Origin: CAZJBS01 sp964544475
Lineage (GTDB): Bacteria > CLD3 > SB21
Assembly (NCBI GenBank): GCA_964544475.1
Contig: CAZJBS010000020.1
Coordinates: forward strand, 1-56,454
Direction: 5' to 3'
Length of the DNA stretch: 56,454 nucleotides
Shown: one piece after another, positions 35,680 to 44,551 of the stretch
Layout of the letters: each line of letters begins with the position of its first letter
How positions within the stretch are numbered: the stretch's first letter is position 1
The notes under the pieces: generated by a model
What the model was told of the DNA's origin: nothing
Databases searched by the model: none
The model's input: only the letters and a program-made list of their open reading frames with translations
Translations under genes and position numbers: made by a program

Positions 35680-37467
35680 ATGCCGGGAACGAAAAAAAAG
35701 AAGGAATTCGCCGAACCGCTCACCGTCCGGGGCATGGGGGTTTCGGGCGGTATTGCCATCGGGCCGCCTTTTGTCCTGCATGGCGGAGCGGTCACGATCG
35801 AGGAACGCAAACTGGAAAGTGACGAGGAAGCGCGGCAGGATGTCGATCGGTTTCACCGCGCCCTGGATATCACGCGTGAACAGATGAACCACCTCATCGA
35901 TGAAGCCAAATCCAAGTACGGCAAGGAATATTCGGCCATCCTGGAATCCCACTTTTTGATTCTCGAAGATGTCGAGATGATCCGGGGAACCGTAAAGCTC
36001 ATTCAGAATAATTTCCTGAATGCGGAGATGGCGCTGACGTCGGTTATGGACAAATTCAAAACCGGATTTCTCAAGTCAACCAACGAGTATCTTCGTGAAC
36101 GCGCCGTGGATATCGACGACGTGAAACGCCGGATTCTGGCCAACCTGATGGGCCAACAGAAGACATTCACGGTCGAGGAACCGTCCGTGATCATTGCGGA
36201 TACCATCAAACCGTCGGACATCGCGGGCATCGAGCGTTCGAAAATTCTCGGATTTGTTTCCGAATCGGGCAGCGCCCTGTCGCATTTTGCGATCGTGGCC
36301 CGCTCGATGAACATCCCGGCCGTGGTCGGCATCTCCAACGTGTCCGGGTTCATCGCCGACGGGGACACGCTCCTGCTGGATGGTCATTCCGGTGAACTCA
36401 TCATCAATCCCGACGCACGCACGACGGCCGAATTCAGGAAAAGAGCGGAAAGTCTCCGCCGTGAAGCCGATGAACTGCAGACGCTGGCGTCCCTGGATTG
36501 CGTGACGAAGGATGGTACGCGCATCCAGCTTTCCGCCAATGTTGAATTGGCGGAAGAAGTTGAAAAGGCGATGTACTACGGCGCCACCGGTATCGGATTG
36601 TACCGCACGGAATACATGCTCTTTTCCGCCAGGGAGTTGCCGACGGAAGAACAGCAATACGCCGAGTACGTAAAAGTGGTTTCCAAAATTCATCCGCACA
36701 AGATCACCATGCGCACGTTTGATGTGGGGGGCGACAAGATTCCGCTCGACATTCTGGCGGCGCGAGGGTACGTACGGGAGGATAATCCGTTTCTCGGATG
36801 GCGCGCGATCCGAATCGCCCTTGAATATCCTGATTTTTTCATCCCCCAGATGCGGGCCATGCTACGGCTGTCGGCCAAATATGACGTGGAAGTCATGTTG
36901 CCCATGATCATTTCGGTGGAAGAGGTCCAGCAACTCCGCGACATGATCACCGCGTGCCAGTCGGACCTGAAGAAGGAGGGCATCGCCTTCAACGAAGATA
37001 TCAAGATCGGTGTCATGATCGAAACGCCGGCGGCGGCGATGGTGGCGGACGCCCTGGCCGATGTCGTGGATTTTTTTTCCATCGGAACCAACGACCTTGT
37101 CCAGTATACGCTGGCGGCCGACCGAGGCAATCCCAAAGTGGCCTCGCTCTACAGTTGCTTCCATCCTGCCGTGTTGCAGTTGATTCACCGAACGATCACC
37201 GCCGCCAACCGTCGCGGCATTCACGTCGCCATGTGCGGTGAAATGGCCAGCAATCCCTATGCGATCATGCTGCTGGTTGGCATGGGCCTGCAGGAATTCA
37301 GCGCCCTGCCGCCGCGACTGCCGAAAATCAAGAAGATCATCCGGGATATTGACATGGCCCAGGCCCGGGCGTTGGCCGACAAAGTGCTGGCGATGGGCCG
37401 ACTTAAAGAAATCGAGTTGACCGTGGCGCAGGAGACACGCCGCGTACTCGGCAAACACATCGAATGA
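35680..37467 (+). CDS. ptsI: PTS enzyme I (phosphoenolpyruvate-protein phosphotransferase)
   Basis: Takes phosphate from phosphoenolpyruvate and passes it to HPr. The 595-residue protein has the phosphohistidine in GSALSHFAIVARSMNIPA (His202), the HPr-binding helical region before it, and the PEP-binding barrel with GIGLYRTEYM, MIETPAA, SIGTNDLVQYTLAADR and AMCGEMA (Cys519). A Lys-rich N-terminal addition (TKKKKEF) precedes the usual start. The stop overlaps the hldE start (ATGA). The absence of EIIA, B or C nearby suggests a regulatory phosphorelay or a shared general PTS. Confidence 0.97.
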   Translation: MPGTKKKKEFAEPLTVRGMGVSGGIAIGPPFVLHGGAVTIEERKLESDEEARQDVDRFHRALDITREQMNHLIDEAKSKYGKEYSAILESHFLILEDVEMIRGTVKLIQNNFLNAEMALTSVMDKFKTGFLKSTNEYLRERAVDIDDVKRRILANLMGQQKTFTVEEPSVIIADTIKPSDIAGIERSKILGFVSESGSALSHFAIVARSMNIPAVVGISNVSGFIADGDTLLLDGHSGELIINPDARTTAEFRKRAESLRREADELQTLASLDCVTKDGTRIQLSANVELAEEVEKAMYYGATGIGLYRTEYMLFSARELPTEEQQYAEYVKVVSKIHPHKITMRTFDVGGDKIPLDILAARGYVREDNPFLGWRAIRIALEYPDFFIPQMRAMLRLSAKYDVEVMLPMIISVEEVQQLRDMITACQSDLKKEGIAFNEDIKIGVMIETPAAAMVADALADVVDFFSIGTNDLVQYTLAADRGNPKVASLYSCFHPAVLQLIHRTITAANRRGIHVAMCGEMASNPYAIMLLVGMGLQEFSALPPRLPKIKKIIRDIDMAQARALADKVLAMGRLKEIELTVAQETRRVLGKHIE

Positions 37468-39074
37468 TGCCCCTTTTCAAAGAACAGAGCCGCCATTTTG
37501 TCGCGGAGGCAGCCGGAAAAAAAATTCTGGTCGTCGGCGACATCATCCTTGACCGATTTGTCTGGGGCGCCGTGGATCGAATCTCGCCGGAAGCTCCGGT
37601 GCAGGTCGTCCAGGTGCGCCGTGAAAACGTCGCCCTCGGCGGGGCCGCCAACGTGGCCGCCAATCTCGCCGCGCTGGGCAACCAAGTCACCATGGTCGGG
37701 GTGACGGGCAACGACGACCACGCGGGTACGGTGGCTTCCGAATTCCAAAGGCTAAACCTTTCCACCGACGGAGTACTGAGGGACGGGAGACGCCCGACCA
37801 TCACGAAGACCCGCATCATTGCGGGTACGCAGCAGATCGTGCGTGTCGACCACGAAGTCACCCAGCCGATTTCGGCCGGCATGGAAAAAGAAATCATCCA
37901 GTTCCTCGCAAAGGTCATCCCCGGCCAGGATCTCGTGGTCATTTCCGATTACCAAAAAGGAACGTTGACCGACAAAATCCTGTTCCAGGTTCTGGCGCTG
38001 GCGGAACGCCACCGTCTTCCATCGATCGTCGATCCGAAAAGAAAGGATCTGACGTTGTATGGAAGCGCCACGTTGATCAAGCCCAATCAAAAGGAAGCCG
38101 AGGCCGCGTGGGGCCGCAAAATCAGAAACGACGCCGACGCCGAACAGGCGGCGCGGGAGCTCCGCAAGCGGCACGGATTCGGCGCCGTCCTTATCACCCG
38201 CGGCAAGGATGGCATGACGCTGGTCGATAAGCAGGGGGTTCACCGCATCGGCGCGACGGCACGGGAAGTGTTTGACGTCACGGGGGCCGGAGACACCGTC
38301 ACCGCGTATCTGGCGTGGATGCTCGCCAATGGACGTTCTTTTGAAGAAGCCGCCACGATTGCCAATATCGCCGCCGCCGTGGCCGTGAGCCGCGTCGGCA
38401 CCGTCAGCGTCCGCCGGGAAGACGTCCTGCACGAATTGGATGACCTGACAAGCGGCAGCCGCAAAATCCTCACCGCCGACGAACTCGAAACGCTTCTGCC
38501 GTCCATCCGGCGCGACCGGACGATCGTATTCACCAACGGATGCTTTGACATCCTGCACGTCGGCCACATCACGCTTCTCAACAAAGCCCGGGCCCTCGGC
38601 GACCAGCTGATCGTCGGACTCAACAGCGACGCCTCCGTGCGCCGCATCAAAGGTGAAAAACGGCCCATCGTGTCCGAACAGGAACGGGCCCATATTCTGT
38701 CGGCGATTGCCGCCGTGGATTTTGTCGTGCTTTTCAATGACGACACGCCGATCGATTTGATCCGTCGGTTGCGGCCGGATGTGCTGGTCAAAGGCTCCGA
38801 CTACACGGTGGACAAAGTCGTCGGTCACGACGTTGTTGAATCATACGGCGGCCGCGTGGCGCTGGTCGATCTCGTGGCCGGTTTTTCCACCACCAATGTG
38901 GTCGAATCCATTCTGAAGAACTATGGCGGCGAATCAACCAGCGCTGCCAAAAAAGCCATCTCCAAAGCCAAAGAAAAACTGGACCGTATCCGTTCCCTGC
39001 AGGACCGGTTTGAGAAGAAAATAACGGCCAGGGAAAAACCGAAGAAAAAACAGGATTCCCGCAAACACAAATGA
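37464..39074 (+). CDS. hldE: Bifunctional heptose-7-P kinase / heptose-1-P adenylyltransferase HldE
   Basis: Makes ADP-heptose precursors for the LPS inner core: an N-terminal ribokinase-like domain phosphorylates D-glycero-beta-D-manno-heptose 7-phosphate, and a C-terminal domain adds AMP. The 536-residue protein has GGAANVAANLAALG (near 53), the kinase anion hole DVTGAGDT (near 271) and the nucleotidyl transferase motif FTNGCFDILHVGH (near 353-365) with RIKGEKRPIVSEQER. A tail of about 45 residues, very rich in Lys and Arg, extends past the usual end. Its presence implies heptose-containing LPS. Two ATG codons in a row begin the gene. Confidence 0.95.
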   Translation: MMPLFKEQSRHFVAEAAGKKILVVGDIILDRFVWGAVDRISPEAPVQVVQVRRENVALGGAANVAANLAALGNQVTMVGVTGNDDHAGTVASEFQRLNLSTDGVLRDGRRPTITKTRIIAGTQQIVRVDHEVTQPISAGMEKEIIQFLAKVIPGQDLVVISDYQKGTLTDKILFQVLALAERHRLPSIVDPKRKDLTLYGSATLIKPNQKEAEAAWGRKIRNDADAEQAARELRKRHGFGAVLITRGKDGMTLVDKQGVHRIGATAREVFDVTGAGDTVTAYLAWMLANGRSFEEAATIANIAAAVAVSRVGTVSVRREDVLHELDDLTSGSRKILTADELETLLPSIRRDRTIVFTNGCFDILHVGHITLLNKARALGDQLIVGLNSDASVRRIKGEKRPIVSEQERAHILSAIAAVDFVVLFNDDTPIDLIRRLRPDVLVKGSDYTVDKVVGHDVVESYGGRVALVDLVAGFSTTNVVESILKNYGGESTSAAKKAISKAKEKLDRIRSLQDRFEKKITAREKPKKKQDSRKHK

Positions 39075-39108
39075 CCTCCTCCGCACGGGATCACGCCTTC
39101 CGCCGATC

Positions 39109-40233
39109 ATGAATATCGCCTACCTCTCCACGTTTTATCCCTTCCGGGGCGGCATCGCCCAATTCAACGCATTGCTGTACCGGGAGTTTTCCAAGCGTCA
39201 CACGGTCACGGCCTACACGTTTTCCCGCCAATACCCCGGTCTGTTGTTTCCGGGCCAGACCCAGTACGTGACAGCCAACGACAACGCCGACAAGATTCCG
39301 GCGCAAGCGGTGCTCGATACGGTCAATCCCGTGTCGTATGTCACGGCCGCACGAACCATCGCCCGTTCCCGCCCGGATTTGCTGGTCATGAAATTCTGGA
39401 TGCCCTTTTTTGCGCCGTCGCTGGGTCACGTGGCCGGTCGCCTCCGCCGCGGCGGGGCCCGCGTCATTTCCATACTGGACAATGTCATTCCCCATGAAAG
39501 ACGTTTCGGCGACCTGTCGTTGATCCGGTATTTTCTGAAGCGGAATGACGCGTACGTGGTGATGAGCCGCACGGTGGAAAAAGACCTGCGGCGGTTGAAA
39601 CCCGATGCGAGGTATCGCCTGAAGGCCCATCCATTGTATGACCATTATGCGCCGCGTGTGGACATGTCGGCGGCCCGCCGGGCCCTGGGTCTGCCGGAAG
39701 AGAAACGGCTGGTTCTTTTTTTTGGATTCATTCGCGGCTACAAAGGGCTCGACCTTCTTCTGGAGTGTTTGCCGTTCCTTGATGAATCCATTCACGTCGT
39801 GGTGGCCGGGGAAGTGTACGGTTCGTTTGCGGAATACGATCGGATTATCGAACGGCATCGATTGAAACACCGCGTGAGTTTGTTTACGCGGTACATCGAT
39901 GATCCGGAGGTGCCGCTGTTTTTTTCGGCGTGCGACGTGTGCGTATTGCCGTACAAGTCGGCCACACAGAGCGGGATTGTCCAAATCGCTTATCACTATG
40001 ACCTTCCGGCGATCGTGACGGACGTCGGCGGGCTGTCGGAAATGGTCGTGGATGGAGACACGGGCCTGATCTTGAAAGAAGCCGATCCGGTTAACCTGGC
40101 CGGTGTGATACGCCGGTTTTTTGATGAGAAGCTCGGGCAACGGATGTCGGATAACATACGAAGTAACCGGCCGCTATATTCATGGAGCGGGTTTGCTGAT
40201 ACCATCGAACATTTGTATGGAGAGATCGCATGA
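39109..40233 (+). CDS. Glycosyltransferase, GT4 type
   Basis: A 374-residue GT-B fold enzyme of the GT4 group, cytoplasmic or peripheral to the inner membrane. The N-terminal domain begins YLSTFYPFRGGIAQFN, the pattern for the acceptor-side loop. The donor-binding half has GFIRGYKGLDLLL near 206 and the GT4 signature PYKSATQSGIVQIAY, with VTDVGGLSEMVVDGDTGL near 300-325. Its place after hldE suggests a role in LPS core, O-chain or another surface glycan. Donor and acceptor cannot be told from sequence. The end overlaps the next gene by 4 bases. Confidence 0.9.
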   Translation: MNIAYLSTFYPFRGGIAQFNALLYREFSKRHTVTAYTFSRQYPGLLFPGQTQYVTANDNADKIPAQAVLDTVNPVSYVTAARTIARSRPDLLVMKFWMPFFAPSLGHVAGRLRRGGARVISILDNVIPHERRFGDLSLIRYFLKRNDAYVVMSRTVEKDLRRLKPDARYRLKAHPLYDHYAPRVDMSAARRALGLPEEKRLVLFFGFIRGYKGLDLLLECLPFLDESIHVVVAGEVYGSFAEYDRIIERHRLKHRVSLFTRYIDDPEVPLFFSACDVCVLPYKSATQSGIVQIAYHYDLPAIVTDVGGLSEMVVDGDTGLILKEADPVNLAGVIRRFFDEKLGQRMSDNIRSNRPLYSWSGFADTIEHLYGEIA

Positions 40234-40895
40234 AGTGGGGCATGGTGGTCGCAGGTATGTCCGTGGCTTGGGCGCTTACTTTGGCGGGCCAGGACGATGC
40301 CTATGTTTTTGAGGGGAGCGATAACCCCATTGTCCGTGGCGCGCGAAAATTCGTCGAGAACCCCTTTCAGTACGACCGTTCCATGGGATTCTACGCGTTG
40401 ACCTACAAGAATGGTCTCAATACCGGCCAGTCTGTTTTTCCGGGCGGCGACATCGATCCACGCATCGGCGTGTGCACGGACCTGATTGTGCGCGCGTTGC
40501 GTGAGGCGGGTTATGACCTGCAGAAACTGGTGTATGGCGACGCCTCAAAGAATTTCTCGGCGTATCCTTACGCCAATTGGAACATGACCAGGTGCGATCC
40601 GAACATCGATCACCGGCGCGTCCCCATGCTCAACACGTTTTTCAAACGTCACGGACAGACCCTGACGACGGACACCGGACCGGATCGTATCGGTGAATGG
40701 AAAGCCGGGGACATCGTCATCTGGGATCTGACGGGCTCGGGCAAACTGGATCACATCGGCATTGTTTCCGATCAACGACTCAAAGAGAGCAACCGTCCGC
40801 TGGTGATTGATAATTTCCCGGACCCGGGTCATGTCGCCATCGGCGATATTCTGAATCAATGGACCATTCGTGCCCATTATCGTTATCCGAGGTAG
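40230..40895 (+). CDS. DUF1287 secreted protein (NlpC/P60-like fold)
   Basis: A 221-residue exported protein of the DUF1287 family. A signal peptide (about residues 1-21) precedes the domain. It has GVCTDLIVRALREAGYDLQ near 90, the PYANWNMTRCDPNIDHRR region, and GDIVIWDL followed by DHIGIVSD near 175. The Cys in GVCTD and the His in LDHIGIV lie where the cysteine-peptidase dyad of NlpC/P60-like enzymes would be, so a cell wall hydrolase role is plausible but unproven. Coupled by overlap to the glycosyltransferase. Confidence 0.85.
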   Translation: MKWGMVVAGMSVAWALTLAGQDDAYVFEGSDNPIVRGARKFVENPFQYDRSMGFYALTYKNGLNTGQSVFPGGDIDPRIGVCTDLIVRALREAGYDLQKLVYGDASKNFSAYPYANWNMTRCDPNIDHRRVPMLNTFFKRHGQTLTTDTGPDRIGEWKAGDIVIWDLTGSGKLDHIGIVSDQRLKESNRPLVIDNFPDPGHVAIGDILNQWTIRAHYRYPR

Positions 40896-40896
40896 T

Positions 40897-41619
40897 ATGC
40901 CGATCGCTCTGGGAAAACCCGCCGGCTACATGGATCGTATCGTCGAACGGCGCGCGCGCCTGATCCGTCAAATTCCCGGATTTTGCGGAAGGGACCTGTC
41001 GGTCGTGGACGTCGGCTGCGGCAACGGCGCGACGCTGTCGCTGTTGGCCGGTGAATTCAAGAACGCCCTCGGTGTGGACATTGTGCCGGATTACGAGTCT
41101 CTCTTTATGGCGCGAATGCAGCATGTCGGCCTTTCGAATGCGGCATTCCGTCTTACCAATATCGACGCCGGTTGGACGGGAGAGACGTTTGACCGGCTGA
41201 TTTGTTTTGAAGTGATCGAGCATCTGCAAACGGAGAGCAGCGCGTCGCGATTAAGAGACATGCTGAAGCCCGGCGGCATAGGCGTGATCAGCGTTCCGAA
41301 CAAATGGTGGATTTTCGAGACCCACGGCGCCAATCTGCCGCTCCTCCCGTGGAATCGTGTTCCTTTTTTTTCGTGGCTGCCCGGGCCCGTTCATGAACGA
41401 TGGGCGAGGGCCCGTATTTACACGCCTTCCAGGATTCGCCGACTGCTGACACGCGCCGGCCTGGCCATTCTCGATTTGAAATTCATCACCGCCCCTCTGG
41501 ACGTCCTGGGAGAAGGGGCCCTCCAACGCCTTCTTACGGGCACCATTTTCCGGAACGATACGACCCGCTGCCCCCTTCTTGCCACGTCCATTTTTGTCCA
41601 TGTCCGTCGGGATCCGTGA
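40897..41619 (+). CDS. Class I SAM-dependent methyltransferase
   Basis: A 240-residue methyltransferase. I chose the ATG at 40897 just after the preceding stop, with GAGGT 4-8 bp upstream; the longer frame to 40870 would overlap DUF1287. It has motif I VVDVGCGNGATL (near 34-45), an Asp after the second strand (LGVDIVP), and ICFEVIEHLQTES then LKPGGIGVISVPNKWW, as in the UbiG/Methyltransf_11 group. Given the neighbours, a lipid or glycan substrate is possible. Last gene of the envelope run. Confidence 0.88.
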   Translation: MPIALGKPAGYMDRIVERRARLIRQIPGFCGRDLSVVDVGCGNGATLSLLAGEFKNALGVDIVPDYESLFMARMQHVGLSNAAFRLTNIDAGWTGETFDRLICFEVIEHLQTESSASRLRDMLKPGGIGVISVPNKWWIFETHGANLPLLPWNRVPFFSWLPGPVHERWARARIYTPSRIRRLLTRAGLAILDLKFITAPLDVLGEGALQRLLTGTIFRNDTTRCPLLATSIFVHVRRDP

Positions 41620-41732
41620 TGACGGCCTCTCCCCAGATCGGAAGGTCAGTGGTTGACGATGCTTTGACTTTGAAATAGTCCGCGTATTTCAGTAAGTTCG
41701 GTTGGCTCACTACCCCGAACCAACATAAAGGC

Positions 41733-42737
41733 ATGTCCGTGGCATCCATCACTTACAAAGATTCCGGCGTCGACATTGCTGCCGGCAATGCGGCGAAATC
41801 GCATATCAAACTCGCCGTTCGCAAAACCTTCAACAGCCATGTATTGTCCGACATCGGCCATTTCGCCGGGCTCTACCGGTTTCCGAAGAGCCGGTACCGC
41901 GAACCCGTCCTGGTGTCCAGCACCGACGGCGTCGGGACCAAACTGAAAATTGCGGTGATGATGGGCCGGCACGACACGGTCGGTGAGGACCTGGTCAACC
42001 ACAGTACCAATGACCTATTGGCCTGCGGGGCGACGCCATTATTCTTCCTGGATTATCTGGGGCTGGGCCGGGTCGAAAACGACGTGATCGCGCATCTGGT
42101 CGGTGGTCTGGCCAGGGCGTGCAAGCAAAACGGTTGCGCGCTCATCGGCGGCGAGACGGCACAGTTGCCCGGCTTTTACGCAGACAAAGAATACGACATG
42201 GCCGGCACGATGGTCGGCGTCGTCGAGAAAAAGAAAATCATCGACGGGAAGCGCATTACGCGCGGCGACGTGCTGATCGGCTTGTATGCGTCGGGGCTTC
42301 ACACGAACGGGTATTCGCTGGCCCGAAAGGTGCTGCTGGACAAATACCGGCTCGATCAGGAAATCCCGGAACTGGGATGTACGCTGGGAGAGGAATTGCT
42401 GAAGGTTCACAAATCCTATCTCAAACCGGTCACGGCCGTATTGAGCAAAGTGAAGGTCAAAGGCATTTCGCACATCACGGGCGGCGGCATTTTCGAAAAC
42501 ACGGAGCGGATTTTGCCGAAACGCACCTGGATCAAACTGGACTGGTCATCGTGGGTCATGCCGCCCATCTTCGAAATGATCCAACATATCGGCAATGTGC
42601 CTTACGACGATATGATTCGGACGTTCAACCTCGGTGTGGGCATGATCCTGATCGTCGACAAAAAGGACGTTGACCGGACGATTCGTATTCTGAAATCGAA
42701 GAAAGAAAAGCCGTTTGTCGTGGGGGAAGTCCGGTAG
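41733..42737 (+). CDS. purM: Phosphoribosylformylglycinamidine cyclo-ligase PurM
   Basis: The AIR synthetase of purine synthesis: an ATP-dependent ring closure of FGAM to AIR in the cytoplasm. The 334-residue protein has YKDSGVDIAAGN at the N-terminus, STDGVGTKLKIA (near 64), NDLLACGATPLFFLDYLG (near 93), GGETAQLPGFY (near 137) and HITGGGIFENTERILP (near 245). The length is slightly short but complete. It has a 113-bp leader with a possible promoter (TTGACT near 41665) and stands apart from other pur genes. Confidence 0.97.
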   Translation: MSVASITYKDSGVDIAAGNAAKSHIKLAVRKTFNSHVLSDIGHFAGLYRFPKSRYREPVLVSSTDGVGTKLKIAVMMGRHDTVGEDLVNHSTNDLLACGATPLFFLDYLGLGRVENDVIAHLVGGLARACKQNGCALIGGETAQLPGFYADKEYDMAGTMVGVVEKKKIIDGKRITRGDVLIGLYASGLHTNGYSLARKVLLDKYRLDQEIPELGCTLGEELLKVHKSYLKPVTAVLSKVKVKGISHITGGGIFENTERILPKRTWIKLDWSSWVMPPIFEMIQHIGNVPYDDMIRTFNLGVGMILIVDKKDVDRTIRILKSKKEKPFVVGEVR

Positions 42738-42782
42738 GATGCGAAGCGCTTGGTACGCTCGACCCGGCCATGCGAATTTCGC

Positions 42783-43904
42783 CTATGGGTGACCGGCCAG
42801 ATAGGGGCGCAGTTCTTTGGCCAGGATTTCAGCCAGAAGGCGGTGGCCTCTCTGGCTGAGATGATGTTCCGAATTCCAATACAATGGTTGCGAGTCGGGA
42901 TGAACCGAAGCCAGAAATGAAGCCAGCGGATCGACGTATGGCAGATGCATCTCGGCCAGCAGGCCGGTAAAATCCTCCCTCACGCGGTCGTCCATTTTTT
43001 CAGAAGGGCGTAACGTCAATAGCTCCTCCAATTTTTCGAACGTCTCTTTGTCGCTGTCCCTTTCCACCTGGTATTTGGTCGGCAACACCACGAACAGGAC
43101 GTCGAAATGATTTTCACGGGCCAGTGCCGCGATCCGAAGAAGCGCGTGGCGGTGCAATGAAGAGGCTTCTTTCAAGGCGGCAGATTCGACTGAAAATTTC
43201 CATGCCTGTGAAAAACTCTGCCACATGGCCGGACCTTTGATACGTTCGGCCTGCATGGCGGTGCTGTGATCAAAACGGCGAAAAATGCGTGCCATGAGAC
43301 TCACGTCGCGCCAGCGTTCCGTCCACGGCCGTGGTATCGCCGATTTGTCCACGATCGAATCTCCGGACCATTCCGGATGGGGACTGTAGGGTTGCCGTAT
43401 TTCGAGATAGTCATTGCCGGTGTAGAATGTGAAAATGACCAGATCGGGATGCAGATCGAGATGTGAGGTCAGCAGCAGCGTTTGCTGGTAAATCGTGGAA
43501 TGGCCCGATCCTGCATTGATGACATCGATCGATGGCGGCGGCGGCCAACTGGCTTCCAGGAGATTTGGGAAGGACTCATCGTTATTGACGACGCCGTCGG
43601 TATGCGAATCACCCATGACCAGAATGCGAAAACGCCCTTCCGCATCGGAGGCCGTCTCTTCGTCTTCCCTGAAGCCGCGATGGTTGGTCCGAAACAGGAT
43701 TTCGCCCCGCGTGGACTCCGGCCAGGGAACCCTCAGTCTTACGTCGGGCAGATGACGCTTGCCCACACGGTCGTCCTGAAAAAAATAATCTTCGGTGTTT
43801 TTGTGCCGCAGGCTGTCATAAATCCTGCCGCCAAAAAAATCACCGGCCACTAGAATCACAATGGAAATAAAAATCGGCGCCAGACGGGCCACGACCGTTT
43901 TCAT
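42783..43904 (-). CDS. Membrane-anchored SGNH/GDSL-type hydrolase
   Basis: A 373-residue protein with an N-terminal helix (about residues 8-27) acting as signal or anchor, then an SGNH-hydrolase fold. Block I is ILVMGDSHTDGV with the likely nucleophile Ser near 110, the Gly block is INAGSGHSTIYQQ, the Asn block is FYTGNDYLEI and the last block is EHHLSQRGHRLLAE near 350. A Glu replaces the Asp commonly found two residues before the catalytic His. Such proteins act as esterases or acetylation enzymes on surface polymers. It converges with purM and is not in an operon with it. Confidence 0.85.
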   Translation of the reverse strand: MKTVVARLAPIFISIVILVAGDFFGGRIYDSLRHKNTEDYFFQDDRVGKRHLPDVRLRVPWPESTRGEILFRTNHRGFREDEETASDAEGRFRILVMGDSHTDGVVNNDESFPNLLEASWPPPPSIDVINAGSGHSTIYQQTLLLTSHLDLHPDLVIFTFYTGNDYLEIRQPYSPHPEWSGDSIVDKSAIPRPWTERWRDVSLMARIFRRFDHSTAMQAERIKGPAMWQSFSQAWKFSVESAALKEASSLHRHALLRIAALARENHFDVLFVVLPTKYQVERDSDKETFEKLEELLTLRPSEKMDDRVREDFTGLLAEMHLPYVDPLASFLASVHPDSQPLYWNSEHHLSQRGHRLLAEILAKELRPYLAGHP

Positions 43905-43978
43905 GATGGGATGAAGGCGGATGGGCCTCCGATGGGTGGACGCGTCAGAAACGACGTCCTTTCCTGCGACGCGTCACC

Positions 43979-44419
43979 TCAAAGCGTGGCTCTGAGCACC
44001 ACGTTGCTTCCGGCTTTTTTCATCTCTTCGCCGTACTGCAGGATGGTCTTCTCCGACAACATTTTGCGAATGTCTTCGCGGAATGGCTTGTAACGTTCGT
44101 GGATCGGACACGGTTCCGCGTCCGTGCATGCTTTCAGACCGATGCCGCACCGGTCAAATATTTCCATGCCTTCGATGGCGGCGACGATGTCCAGCAGCGT
44201 CGGGTTCTGTGCCTGGGGATTCAACTTGAATCCTCCGCCAGGACCCTTCACGGACGTGAGAATGCGACGCTTGGACAAAATCTGAAGAATCTTGCTCAAG
44301 TAAGGCGCCGGCACATCGAGGTTTGCCGCAATTTCCTTCAAGCCGATCAACTTTCCGGGGTGTTGGGCAATATACAACACCGCCTGAAGCCCGTATTCAC
44401 AAGATTTTGAGAAGATCAT
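43979..44419 (-). CDS. Rrf2-family regulator with three cysteines
   Basis: A 146-residue winged-helix regulator of the Rrf2 family (IscR, NsrR, CymR). It has MIFSKSCEYGLQAVLYIA at the start, the recognition region VPAPYLSKILQILSKRR (about 36-52) and a wing with KGPGGGF. Cys91, Cys98 and Cys104 are spaced like the iron-sulphur ligands of IscR and NsrR (RCGIGLKACTDAEPCPIHE), so a cluster sensing redox state, iron or NO is likely. Its promoter carries a 12-bp palindrome. No suf or isc genes are beside it. Confidence 0.92.
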   Translation of the reverse strand: MIFSKSCEYGLQAVLYIAQHPGKLIGLKEIAANLDVPAPYLSKILQILSKRRILTSVKGPGGGFKLNPQAQNPTLLDIVAAIEGMEIFDRCGIGLKACTDAEPCPIHERYKPFREDIRKMLSEKTILQYGEEMKKAGSNVVLRATL

Positions 44420-44469
44420 GCTATCCTCAGGTTTATTAGTCTGTTGACATCATCAAGATATGGATATAT

Positions 44470-44518
44470 TGAGATATCTCACTCCGAGAAAAATAAACAC
44501 TAGTAGCGCTAATATCAA
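44470..44518 (-). promoter_or_regulatory. Promoter and palindromic operator of the Rrf2 regulator
   Basis: On the minus strand, TTGATA (44518-44513) and TATTTT (44495-44490) are separated by 17 bp. A perfect 12-bp palindrome (TGAGATATCTCA, 44470-44481) overlaps the expected transcription start. This is the right place for autorepression by the Rrf2 protein encoded 50 bp downstream. Confidence 0.65.
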
Positions 44519-44551
44519 GAAAAAAAATAAACAACTCTGCTATGTCTTGGC

